Below are positions 25,669-34,419 of a stretch of DNA of 61,633 nt, one piece after another. Every line of letters starts with the position of its first letter. Within the stretch, counting starts at the first letter, position 1. Source of the stretch: Clostridiales bacterium (lineage in GTDB: Bacteria > Bacillota > Clostridia > Oscillospirales > Oscillospiraceae); the NCBI GenBank assembly GCA_014799475.1, contig JAAVHX010000005.1, positions 1 to 61,633 on the forward strand. The letters run 5' to 3'. Position numbers and translations under genes: made by a program. The notes beneath the pieces are model-generated. The model searched no databases. It was not told the DNA's origin and saw only the letters and a list, made by a program, of their open reading frames with translations.

Positions 25669-27687
25669 ATGAATGCCATGGAAATTGCCCGCCGTATGGC
25701 GGAGTTGGACGGCCGGGAGGATGCCTGCCGGGCCTATACCCTCGCCCTTCAGGGGGGCGGACTGGCCCCGGAGGAGGAAATGGAGGCTGCGCTTTACATC
25801 CTTCAGGCGGAGGGAGATTATAGAGTAGCGTACACCTGCTTCCGATCCCTCTATGACCGGGGGCTGTTCCGGGAGGATTGTCTGAACATCATGACCCAGG
25901 CGTTCTATGCGCCCAACGCCAAGCTGCAGAAATCCCGCTACGAAAAGAACTGCAAGGCGCTGGCCAAATACCCCTACCTGTTCCGCAAAGATTTTTTGGA
26001 TTTTGACGCCCTGCCCATCCGTTTTTATCCCTTTGATGACAACGGTTATCTGCCTTTCCATCGTTCGAAAGAACGGTTTGACGATTATATGGACTTCGAC
26101 CGCACGGTAATCAGCCAACACTTTTTTCATGACTTGGAAAATCCCATCCTGGCAAAGGATGTTTATTCCCAGTATGAGCTGGAATATTTAAACGACAACG
26201 TGCGCCCCAGCGAGTGGGTGGCCCGGGAGAACCATATTTACCTCCACTACACCGATTGGGGAACCTTTTGCGCCCACTTGCAAATACTCAATATCCGCGC
26301 CCTGTTGAAGGATAAAAAATTCGTGTTCCTGATTGGGGATGAGGTCGCGCAATACCCCATCGACTTCAAAGCGCGGTTCGGCATTGACTACAGCAAGTAT
26401 CCCCTGAAGCTGCCCAGCGTCCGGGAAGTGACACGGCTGATTTGGCACGCCCAGCTGTCCAGCCACAACGGCGTCAACTTTTTTAACGAGATTTTTGACT
26501 GGCACCCCAACCTGATCTGCGTCCCCTCGGTCATGTGGGACAGCGTGGGTGAGGAGCTTGATGATTTTCGGGAACTGGCCATTCGGGCACAGACAGATCC
26601 TCATGCGACCGATGAGTTGTCGGATGGAAAGCAGTGGGCGATCCGAGAGCTGTCCCGTATAAAAGATTGGACGGACAAGGATTTGATCGTGGCCCGTTCG
26701 ATGGCAGATCGCGGTTATATTGATGGGCTTGATCTGGAATCCCGTATTGCCCCCGTGCTTTTTCTACAGCCACATTTTGGAAATCTGCAGTTTCGTTTGA
26801 ACATCGACCAGCGTGGGCAGACCGCGCTTGAATCAAAGGAATATGCAGATATACAAGCCTCCCCTTTTTTCCAGGGCTTCAAGTATATCAAAACTTTCAC
26901 CCCCATGCGCCGCATCACCAACAGCTACGGAGCTTCGGTCCGGTTTATGCAGAAACAGGTGGAGAAGGGCCAACAGGAAAAATCAGAGAGTGCTGTCGCT
27001 GCAATAGCTGATGCCTTAGGCAGCCGCGTCCTCAACCGCGGTTACATGATCGACCCGGACGACCGCCTGTACGCGGACAGCGTGCTGGTGCGGTTTGAAG
27101 ATGGCAAGCTGAACCCCAAGGCCACCTTCACCGCCTTGGCGGCGTTTTTGGATCTGCCCTACACCGAGAGTATGACCTATTGTTCCCTGTATGGCGAACG
27201 CGATGCGGAATCCTATCCGGGCAACGATCTTGGCTTCTCCCCCGCCGCCCTTTACCGCACATATGATGAGTATGCCAACGACGATGAGCGGGCGTTCATC
27301 GAGTATTTCATGCGTGATGCCTATGAGACCTACGGCTATGACTTCATGTACTACGACGGCGGGCCGGTGGATGAGGACCGGGTAAATCGCTGGCTTGACG
27401 GTTTCACCACCATTGAGCATTATATTCTTTCCGCCTGGAAAGAAAATGTGCTGCCCCGTGCCCGTGTTACCCGCAGCGGGGGGGAGGAGGCCTCCAAAGA
27501 GGAGGTCGAGTGGGCCAGAGAGCAAGCTCTGCGGTTTAACCAGCATGGTCTCCGCGAAAACTGGCATAAAATCGCAAAAACCCTGCTCCGTGGTCTGCGT
27601 TTCGTCAACAAAAACGGCCAGCCCCTGCACATGATGCCTAAACTGGAGCTGGATCCGGCACTGTTAGAGCAGCCGCTGTACCATTGA
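25669..27687 (+). CDS. Large putative transferase, sulfotransferase-like (paralogue 1)
   Basis: 672 residues with no confident family name. The N-terminal 200 residues (RYEKNCKALAKYPYLFRKDF, LPIRFYPFDDNGY, NDNVRPSEW) match the next gene. A segment near residue 265 (LSSHNGVNFFNEIFDWHPNL) lines up with the P-loop region of the gene at 35413. VRFEDGKLNPKATFTALAAFLDLPY near residue 465 matches the end-of-domain motif of PAPS sulfotransferases. YETYGYD is shared with both paralogues. I infer a nucleotide-dependent transferase using the 3'-phosphonucleotide donor made by genes downstream, analogous in place and size to the C. jejuni Cj1421/Cj1422 phosphoramidate transferases. Confidence 0.55.
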   Translation: MNAMEIARRMAELDGREDACRAYTLALQGGGLAPEEEMEAALYILQAEGDYRVAYTCFRSLYDRGLFREDCLNIMTQAFYAPNAKLQKSRYEKNCKALAKYPYLFRKDFLDFDALPIRFYPFDDNGYLPFHRSKERFDDYMDFDRTVISQHFFHDLENPILAKDVYSQYELEYLNDNVRPSEWVARENHIYLHYTDWGTFCAHLQILNIRALLKDKKFVFLIGDEVAQYPIDFKARFGIDYSKYPLKLPSVREVTRLIWHAQLSSHNGVNFFNEIFDWHPNLICVPSVMWDSVGEELDDFRELAIRAQTDPHATDELSDGKQWAIRELSRIKDWTDKDLIVARSMADRGYIDGLDLESRIAPVLFLQPHFGNLQFRLNIDQRGQTALESKEYADIQASPFFQGFKYIKTFTPMRRITNSYGASVRFMQKQVEKGQQEKSESAVAAIADALGSRVLNRGYMIDPDDRLYADSVLVRFEDGKLNPKATFTALAAFLDLPYTESMTYCSLYGERDAESYPGNDLGFSPAALYRTYDEYANDDERAFIEYFMRDAYETYGYDFMYYDGGPVDEDRVNRWLDGFTTIEHYILSAWKENVLPRARVTRSGGEEASKEEVEWAREQALRFNQHGLRENWHKIAKTLLRGLRFVNKNGQPLHMMPKLELDPALLEQPLYH

Positions 27688-27755
27688 GGAGGATGTCGTA
27701 GTTAGCTGGACTTAAACCATCAAGCTGCGCATTTCGGCAAGGAGGCAGTAGTGTT

Positions 27756-29513
27756 ATGACCAATATGGAGCTTGCGATACAGCAGGCGCTTGAACTATTT
27801 GATCAGCACAAGTACCGGGAAGCATTCTCCGCATTTGTCAGTGTCTATAACCAGTGCGAAGATATTAAGGAACGGCACCAAATATTTAGTATGCTGGAGG
27901 AAGCATACTACACCCCTAATATTGCAGAGCTCCAGAACAACTATGAAAAGAACCTTCAGGCATTAAAAGAGTACCCCTATTTTTGGAAAAAGTCGTTTCA
28001 CAGCTACGAAGAATTGAGCTTTCAGATCTTCCCTGTCAGCGACGAGGTCTACTACTGTTATGACCAAAAGCAGGAGCGCTTCCTGGACGAATACGACGCC
28101 AAAACTCAGAACCGGATGCGGTATTTTTTCGAGAATCTGGACGGACCCATCCAGGTCAAAGACGAGGATAGCTTCTACAACCTGACCTTCTTAAACGACA
28201 ATGTCCGGGCCAGCGAAGACTATGCGGAGGACAATCACATCTACCTGATGTATACCTCCCTCGAGCCGCTGGAGCGGTTGATGTTGGCCTGTGATCTGGA
28301 ACCGATTTTGGCACAGAAGAAATTTGTGTTCCTGGTTGGAGAAAAAAACTGGAATCGGTATCCAATCAATTTTAAGAAAGAATTTGGTATTGATTATTCT
28401 GAAACGGGGCCAAACCCTATCCGCATCGAAGAACTGAAACGGTTCTGCCTGTTTTATGGCCATTCCTACTCAGGAATCACCATGACCAGGGCAGTCTTGG
28501 AAATTGCAAACTGTGTCCAATTATACAAGGGCTGGGAGTTTAATACACAATCTATGCTGGGAGCACAACCGCTCTTTTATACACCGAGTTTTCAACGAGC
28601 GATGAAAGATATCCATCGCAAATATACGCCGGACCAAATTGAAGACATGGTACAGTCCGGACGCTATGTGCTTAAACTAAAGGATCTGGGAGGATTTCTG
28701 AACTGGCTACGTCAACGAAAGCCCAGCCCTCACGAGTACACAGTTAAAGAACTGTTCTGCGGGTATTTTCTCTTTTTGTATGAGGAGCGGGGGTTGAATC
28801 CCCGCATCGTGCCGGTGCTGCTGTTTGATCCCCATACGGGAAATACCAATATGTATAACAATCTTATACTGTCTTTCCCCTATTATAGTGCGTTGACCAG
28901 TGTACGTGAGCCTGTGGTAACATTTGCCCGCTTTTTGAGCTATAGTGGATTGTGTATTGGCTGTGACGAGGACAAGACTGTCTTTTGGCTGGCGTATGAC
29001 TATTGCCACGGACAGATGCTGAATCCGAAACTGCGCTCCCATTATTATGGCATCCGTTTCGAGGATATGAAAACGCGGCCTGAGGCGGTATGCCGAGCCC
29101 TTTGCCGCAATCTGAATATCCCCTACGAAGTTCAGATGCTGGAGGCAGACGGCTCGTTTACAGATATAGAAGGGAACAAAATCCAGGGCTTCGATGACAA
29201 ACCTCTGCACCGGGACGTGAGCGGCCTGCTGTCTGAGTTCGACCAGCTGCGTTTGAAAATATTCTTTGACCCGATTCTGAAATACTATGGATACCCCTCT
29301 TTTCCCTTTGAAAAGCATCCCTTGACGGACACCATGGTACGTGAGCTGTTCCGATATCCCTTCCAGTTGGAATACGTGATTGAAGAGCAGTCAAATGGCG
29401 CGATACCTTGTGAGAAGACACATCGGTGGCTCCAAAAGATGCTGCAGGGTTTATGGAAAAAGGAGATCATCTGTCCCAAGATGCTTCCTCTGGAGGAACC
29501 TACTAATGAATAG
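27756..29513 (+). CDS. Large putative transferase, sulfotransferase-like (paralogue 2)
   Basis: 585 residues; RBS AAGGAGG before ATG. It parallels the gene at 25669: NYEKNLQALKEYPYFWKKSF, FLNDNVRASEDYAEDNHIYL, KKFVFLVGEKNWNRYPINF, YGHSYSGITMTRAVLEI (P-loop position), IRFEDMKTRPEAVCRALCRNLNIPY and KYYGYP. AT-richer than its left neighbour. Its last 8 bp overlap the start of the cysC-like gene, showing translational coupling with the proposed donor pathway. Likely a transferase of the same donor but with another acceptor specificity. No experimental homologue can be named with confidence. Confidence 0.55.
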   Translation: MTNMELAIQQALELFDQHKYREAFSAFVSVYNQCEDIKERHQIFSMLEEAYYTPNIAELQNNYEKNLQALKEYPYFWKKSFHSYEELSFQIFPVSDEVYYCYDQKQERFLDEYDAKTQNRMRYFFENLDGPIQVKDEDSFYNLTFLNDNVRASEDYAEDNHIYLMYTSLEPLERLMLACDLEPILAQKKFVFLVGEKNWNRYPINFKKEFGIDYSETGPNPIRIEELKRFCLFYGHSYSGITMTRAVLEIANCVQLYKGWEFNTQSMLGAQPLFYTPSFQRAMKDIHRKYTPDQIEDMVQSGRYVLKLKDLGGFLNWLRQRKPSPHEYTVKELFCGYFLFLYEERGLNPRIVPVLLFDPHTGNTNMYNNLILSFPYYSALTSVREPVVTFARFLSYSGLCIGCDEDKTVFWLAYDYCHGQMLNPKLRSHYYGIRFEDMKTRPEAVCRALCRNLNIPYEVQMLEADGSFTDIEGNKIQGFDDKPLHRDVSGLLSEFDQLRLKIFFDPILKYYGYPSFPFEKHPLTDTMVRELFRYPFQLEYVIEEQSNGAIPCEKTHRWLQKMLQGLWKKEIICPKMLPLEEPTNE

Positions 29514-30000
29514 AACCTATTGGTTTACCGGGCTGTCCGGCGCAGGCAAGACCACCATTGGGCGCCTCTGGTATGAAAAACTGCGAGAAGCGGGGGAAAC
29601 CGCCGTTTTTTTGGATGGCGACGAATTGAGGCAGGTCTTCGGTGGTGACCTGGGCTACACGGAAGCGGATCGCCGAAAAAGCGCCATGCGCAACGCCCGA
29701 CTGTGCGCGTTATTGGCCAAACAGGGGATCACGGTCGTATGCTGTACCATCTCCATGTTCGACAGCGTGCGCCAGTGGAACCGGGAAAACATTCCGGGCT
29801 ATTTTGAAATCTATGTGAAGGCATCCATGGACACGCTGCGCCAACGCAATCAAAAGGGACTGTACGGCGATGGACGGGATGTGGCGGGCGTTCATTTCCA
29901 GGTGGAAGAGCCAAAAACGCCGGATTTGGTCCTTGAAAACGATGGGCAGAGGACGCCAGAGGAACAGATTGAGCAGCTAACTCAAAGCATCACCGAATAA
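29506..30000 (+). CDS. Adenylylsulfate-kinase-like protein; candidate cytidine diphosphoramidate kinase (Cj1415-like)
   Basis: 164 residues. The P-loop is GLSGAGKT (9-16); FLDGDELRQVFGGDLGYTEADRRKSAMRNARL and CTISMFDSVRQWNRENIPGYFEIYVKAS follow the APS kinase (CysC) fold. True CysC makes PAPS, but no ATP sulfurylase genes are in the window, and all five following genes match the C. jejuni phosphoramidate set. There Cj1415, annotated as CysC-like, phosphorylates the 3'-OH of cytidine diphosphoramidate. I therefore favour this role. Overlaps the upstream transferase by 8 bp. The alternative, sulfation through PAPS, is not excluded. Confidence 0.65.
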   Translation: MNRTYWFTGLSGAGKTTIGRLWYEKLREAGETAVFLDGDELRQVFGGDLGYTEADRRKSAMRNARLCALLAKQGITVVCCTISMFDSVRQWNRENIPGYFEIYVKASMDTLRQRNQKGLYGDGRDVAGVHFQVEEPKTPDLVLENDGQRTPEEQIEQLTQSITE

Positions 30001-30018
30001 AAAGGAGGATAAATTGAC

Positions 30019-30771
30019 ATGAAAACCGAATGGGATTATACAAATTTAGCGGAGGCCTACCTCCACCGCCCTGAATATGCACCAGGGGCAATTGCGGAAA
30101 TGCTGGCTTATGCAGGGGTAAAACCTGGTGATAAATCCTGCGATGTAGGTGCGGGCGCGGCCCATTTGACCCTGGAATTGGCGAAGTTTGGGCTCAAGGT
30201 TTGGGCCGTAGAGCCTAACGACGCTATGCGGGCCAATGGAATCAAACGCACCGAGCGCTACCCGGACGTGCAGTGGTTTGAGGGTGTGGGCGAGGATACA
30301 GGAATGGATCCCGAGAAATTTGATCTGGTGACCTTTGGTTCCTCCTTTAACGTCTGTGACCGCCAGCAGGCGCTGAAGGAAACCAGCCGCATCCTCAAAG
30401 CAGGCGGTTACTTTGCCTGTATGTGGAACCATCGTGATTTGGACGATCCGCTACAGCAGCAGATTGAGGAGGTCATCAAGCAGAATATTGCAGGCTACAG
30501 CTACGGCACTCGCCGGGAAGATCAGACTGAGATCATTGCAAGCTCTGGGTTATTTGAGCCGGTAAAGTTCATTTCCGGCCAAGTGAAACACCAGATGGCC
30601 GCAGAAGATTTCATTGAGGGCTGGAAGTCTCATGGCACTGTCTACCGTCAGTCCCCAGAGGTATTTGAAAAAATCGTGTCTGAGATCCGACAGGTGGTAG
30701 AGGCATTGCACCAGGAAACGATAACGGTGCCCTACACAACGCGGATCTGGATGGCTCAGAAAAAGCGCTGA
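30019..30771 (+). CDS. SAM-dependent methyltransferase (Cj1419/Cj1420-like position)
   Basis: 250 residues. SCDVGAGAAHLTLEL (40-54) is the class I SAM-binding loop; VWAVEPND and LVTFGSSFNVCDRQQALKETSRILKAGG follow. RBS AAGGAGG. In C. jejuni two methyltransferases of about this size lie beside the phosphoramidate genes and are thought to O-methylate the phosphoramidate; only one is present here. The substrate is inferred from context only. Confidence 0.7.
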   Translation: MKTEWDYTNLAEAYLHRPEYAPGAIAEMLAYAGVKPGDKSCDVGAGAAHLTLELAKFGLKVWAVEPNDAMRANGIKRTERYPDVQWFEGVGEDTGMDPEKFDLVTFGSSFNVCDRQQALKETSRILKAGGYFACMWNHRDLDDPLQQQIEEVIKQNIAGYSYGTRREDQTEIIASSGLFEPVKFISGQVKHQMAAEDFIEGWKSHGTVYRQSPEVFEKIVSEIRQVVEALHQETITVPYTTRIWMAQKKR

Positions 30772-30773
30772 CC

Positions 30774-33086
30774 ATGTTGTCCTTTACCACAAAAGCGGAT
30801 ACCCTCCGCGCCCTGTCGGGGCGGCTCAAAACGGCCAGGGTTTTGCCGCAGGTCTGCCTGAACGTTGAAGAAGCGCAGGCAGACCCGCAGCAGAGCCTTA
30901 TCCTGTTGCGCCAAGCTGGTCTGCTGGGTCAACGTCTCATCGTGCGCAGCAGCGCCAAAAATGAGGATACCGCCCAGTGCTCCAATGCGGGAAAATTCTT
31001 GTCTATTGCCGATGTAGCGGGCGAAAAGTCAATCCTCAAAGCTGTGGAACAGGTCATTGAAGCCATGGGACACGGCCCGGATAACCAGGTTTTTATCCAA
31101 CCGTTCTTGACCCATGTAGAGCTGTGCGGCGTGGCCTTCACTATGGACCCTAACACCGGAGGAAACTATTACATCCTGAACTACGACGATTCCACTGGCT
31201 CTACCAGCTCTGTAACAGACGGAACAGGGGCGCATTTGCAGACCTTTTATCACTTTAAGGGTGCGGATGTGTCATTGACTCCGCAGCCGCTGGATCGTGT
31301 CATTGCCTTATGCCGGGAGTTGGAGGAACTGTTCCAACACCCCGCCTTGGATTTGGAATTCGCCATCGCAGGCGATGAGTTATACCTGCTTCAGGTGCGC
31401 CCGCTGGTAATGACCAAACCGTCGGCGGATCTGGAGGAACAGACAAACTGCCTGCAGCAGATTCAAGGCAAATTGCGTTCTTGTATGCTGCCTCATCCGG
31501 ACCTGTGCGGTAAAAAGACCATTTACGGTGTGATGCCCGATTGGAACCCGGCGGAGATGATCGGTTTGCGGCCCCGGGCGCTGGCACTGAGCCTGTATAA
31601 GGAGATCATCACTGACGGCGTATGGGCCTACCAGCGGGACAACTACGGCTACCGCAATCTGCGTTCTTTCCCGTTGATGGTAGATTTCCGTGGTCTGCCC
31701 TACATCGATACCCGGGTAAGCTTCAATTCCTTCCTGCCAAAAGTGTTGCCCGACGCCCTGTCGGAAAAGCTTGTGGACTACTATCTGGACCGTCTGTGCG
31801 CCCATCCAGAGTACCACGACAAGGTGGAGTTTGAGATCGCCTTTACCTGCTATACCTTTGACCTGCCGGAGCGGGTAAAAGCGCTGGACAGCCACGGTTT
31901 TACGGCTGAGGAGCAGGACTGTCTGGTTCGATCTCTGCGGGAGATGACCAACTCCATCATCCAGGAAAACGGTTTATGGCGGAAGGATGCCGAGAAGATC
32001 GAGATCTTGCAGGAAAAGCATCAGGAAATCATGAACAGCGGACTTGGCACAGTGGACAAGATCTACTGGCTGCTGGAGTATTGCAAACGGTATGGCACCC
32101 TGCCCTTTGCGGGGCTGGCCCGGGCCGGGTTCATCGCGGTGGAGCTGCTGCGTTCGATGGTGGCTGTTGGGGGCATTACAGAGGAGGAACGCTTGCTCTA
32201 TATGAGCGGCCTTTCTACGGTGGGGAAAAACATCACCCGGGATCTGGCCGCTCTGTCTCCTGCCGGATTCTTGTCCAAATATGGCCATCTGCGGCCGGGA
32301 ACCTACGACATCTGCTCCCCCCGGTACGACCAGGGACGAGAGCTGTATTTTGACTTTGCCCGTGCGCAAAACGAATCGGAGGCAACACAGGGAGAGTTCA
32401 AACTCACCCTGAAACAATACGAGTTCTTCCAGCATATGCTGGAAGAACATCAACTAAAGGTTGATGTTCTATCCCTGTTCCATTTCATCCAGCACGCTAT
32501 CGAGGGCCGGGAATACGCAAAATTTGTGTTCACCCACACCCTGTCTGACGTATTAGAGCTGCTGGTGGAACTGGGTGCGGAGTATGGGTTTACCCGGGAG
32601 GATATGTCTTACGTGACCATCCAGAGGGTGACCGGAGCCTATTCCAGTGCCAACGATTTAGAGAAAGTGCTGAGAGATTCAATCCGGGACGGGCGGGCAC
32701 GGGAACTGGAGTCCGCCGCGATCACCCTGCCGCCTCTTTTATGGGATGAAACGCAGGTTTACAGCTTTTTCCTTCCTGATGGCAGTCCCAATTTCATTAC
32801 CCAGGGACGGTGCACAGCGGAGACAGTACTGCTGCCCTCAGAGGATCTGCTGGAGGGCAAGCTGGTACTGATCCGCGGAGCTGACCCGGGCTATGACTGG
32901 ATATTCTCCCACTCTATCGCTGGGTTCATCACCGCCTATGGCGGGGCCAACTCTCATATGGCGATCCGGGCAGCAGAGTTCGGTATCCCCGCCGTCATCG
33001 GCGTGGGAGAGAAGCAGTTTGCCCGGTATGCGGCGGCGCGGTGCTTAGAGGTGGATTGCAGGAATCGGACGGTGGCGATCCTATGA
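30774..33086 (+). CDS. PEP-synthase-like L-glutamine kinase candidate (Cj1418-like)
   Basis: 770 residues, nearly the length of C. jejuni Cj1418. The N-terminal ATP-grasp (PPDK_N-like) domain has IVRSSAKNEDTAQCSNAGKF and QPFLTHVELCGVAFTMDPNTG, then LDLEFAIAGDELYLLQVRP. The C-terminal phosphohistidine domain carries TAYGGANSHMAIRAAEFGIPA with the catalytic His at residue 728. It lacks the PEP-binding TIM barrel of true PEP synthase. Cj1418 phosphorylates the amide nitrogen of L-glutamine through a phosphohistidine. Start is 2 bp after the methyltransferase stop; its end overlaps the next start (ATGA). Confidence 0.75.
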   Translation: MLSFTTKADTLRALSGRLKTARVLPQVCLNVEEAQADPQQSLILLRQAGLLGQRLIVRSSAKNEDTAQCSNAGKFLSIADVAGEKSILKAVEQVIEAMGHGPDNQVFIQPFLTHVELCGVAFTMDPNTGGNYYILNYDDSTGSTSSVTDGTGAHLQTFYHFKGADVSLTPQPLDRVIALCRELEELFQHPALDLEFAIAGDELYLLQVRPLVMTKPSADLEEQTNCLQQIQGKLRSCMLPHPDLCGKKTIYGVMPDWNPAEMIGLRPRALALSLYKEIITDGVWAYQRDNYGYRNLRSFPLMVDFRGLPYIDTRVSFNSFLPKVLPDALSEKLVDYYLDRLCAHPEYHDKVEFEIAFTCYTFDLPERVKALDSHGFTAEEQDCLVRSLREMTNSIIQENGLWRKDAEKIEILQEKHQEIMNSGLGTVDKIYWLLEYCKRYGTLPFAGLARAGFIAVELLRSMVAVGGITEEERLLYMSGLSTVGKNITRDLAALSPAGFLSKYGHLRPGTYDICSPRYDQGRELYFDFARAQNESEATQGEFKLTLKQYEFFQHMLEEHQLKVDVLSLFHFIQHAIEGREYAKFVFTHTLSDVLELLVELGAEYGFTREDMSYVTIQRVTGAYSSANDLEKVLRDSIRDGRARELESAAITLPPLLWDETQVYSFFLPDGSPNFITQGRCTAETVLLPSEDLLEGKLVLIRGADPGYDWIFSHSIAGFITAYGGANSHMAIRAAEFGIPAVIGVGEKQFARYAAARCLEVDCRNRTVAIL

Positions 33087-33679
33087 AAAAGCTGATTGCA
33101 ATCACCCAGCGGGTAGAGTATATTGAGGCCATTAAGGAACGCCGGGACGCGCTGTCTCAAGAGTGGGCTGTGCTGGCGGCGGCCTGCGGATTTACCCCGC
33201 TGCTTTTGCCGAATCATCTGCCCACCGTCCGGGAACTGCTGGCGGCGCTGCCTGTGGAAGGGGTCCTGCTCACCGGGGGCAATGACCTATGTGCCTATGG
33301 CGGTGACGCGCCGGAGCGCGATGAGGTGGAGCGGTTCCTGCTCCAATGGGCAATCGAAAAGAAGATTCCCCTGCTGGGGGTATGCCGCGGGATGCAGATG
33401 GTGCTGGATCACTTTGGAACGCCGCTTCAACGGGTAGAAGGCCACGTCAGGGTTCAACACACCTTGGACAGCGGCGATACCGTCAACAGCTTCCATAGCT
33501 GGGGCGCGGTGGAGTGTCGTGTCCCGCTGGTGGCTGAGGCATGGAGCACTGACGGCATCTTAGAGGCAGTTACACACCGTGACTTCCCATGGATCAGGGG
33601 AATTATGTGGCATCCGGAGCGGTACCACCCGCTGAGACCGGAGGATACTGAGCGGATTAAAGAGGTGTTTGCGCTGTGA
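33083..33679 (+). CDS. Class I glutamine amidotransferase-like hydrolase (Cj1417-like)
   Basis: 198 residues from ATG 33083, overlapping the upstream stop. The nucleophile elbow LGVCRGMQ has Cys101; GIMWHPERYHP gives the catalytic His-Glu pair. It has only the hydrolase domain. In C. jejuni, Cj1417 hydrolyses CDP-L-glutamine to glutamate and cytidine diphosphoramidate. Order and coupling with the kinase before and the cytidylyltransferase after support this role. By family alone it could also be a gamma-glutamyl-GABA hydrolase. Confidence 0.72.
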   Translation: MKKLIAITQRVEYIEAIKERRDALSQEWAVLAAACGFTPLLLPNHLPTVRELLAALPVEGVLLTGGNDLCAYGGDAPERDEVERFLLQWAIEKKIPLLGVCRGMQMVLDHFGTPLQRVEGHVRVQHTLDSGDTVNSFHSWGAVECRVPLVAEAWSTDGILEAVTHRDFPWIRGIMWHPERYHPLRPEDTERIKEVFAL

Positions 33680-34419
33680 AAGTAATCATTCTTGCCGCCG
33701 GGCGGGGCAGCCGCTTGGGTGAGCGCACCAAAGACCGACCAAAGTGTATGTGTACCCTGTGTGGGCGGACATTGCTCGACCGCTGTCTGGACACACTGGA
33801 AAAAGCAGGCGTCTCCCGTTCGGATATTGGCATCGTGACCGGCTACCGGAGCGATATGTTCCAAGTAACCGGTGTAACCTATTTCCATAACGCCGACTGG
33901 GAAAAGACGAATATGTTCCGCTCTTTGACCATGGCCAGGGAGTGGCTGGAGCGGGAAACGTGTATCGTCTGCTACTCCGATATCGTCTTTGCGCCGGAGG
34001 CGGTACAGTTACTGGCGAACAGCACCGCGCCCCTGGCCATCACCTCCTACAGCGGCTATTGGGACCTGTGGAAGCTGCGTATGGAAAACCCGCTGGAAGA
34101 CTTGGAGACTTTCCGGGTAGATGAGGAAGGCAAGCTGCTGGAAATCGGCCTGAAGCCTAACAGCGCCGGCGATATTCAAGGGCAGTTTATGGGTCTTCTG
34201 CGTTTTACCCCTGAAAGCTGGGGCTGGGTGGAGGAAACGATCAGGCGCCCGTTGCCTAAAACAGTGGACAAGCTGGATATGACCACTCTCTTGCAGGGAA
34301 TGCTTCAGATGGGTTATGCCATCCAGACGATCTCTACAAACGCTCTTTGGCTTGAATGCGACTCAGAGCAGGATATTGAGGCTTATGAAAAACAGTTTGC
34401 AAAGGAACTGACAAAATGA
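33676..34419 (+). CDS. Nucleotidyltransferase; candidate CTP:phosphoglutamine cytidylyltransferase (Cj1416-like)
   Basis: 247 residues; GTG start overlapping the previous stop. MKVIILAAGRGSRLGERTKDRPKCM is the nucleotidyltransferase signature, and CYSDIVFAPEAV carries the metal-binding Asp. FHNADWEKTNMFRSL is typical of the phosphocholine/phosphosugar cytidylyltransferase branch. Cj1416 joins CTP and N-phospho-L-glutamine to CDP-L-glutamine. Its place between the Cj1417-like hydrolase and the PHP gene supports that reaction. Confidence 0.75.
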   Translation: MKVIILAAGRGSRLGERTKDRPKCMCTLCGRTLLDRCLDTLEKAGVSRSDIGIVTGYRSDMFQVTGVTYFHNADWEKTNMFRSLTMAREWLERETCIVCYSDIVFAPEAVQLLANSTAPLAITSYSGYWDLWKLRMENPLEDLETFRVDEEGKLLEIGLKPNSAGDIQGQFMGLLRFTPESWGWVEETIRRPLPKTVDKLDMTTLLQGMLQMGYAIQTISTNALWLECDSEQDIEAYEKQFAKELTK

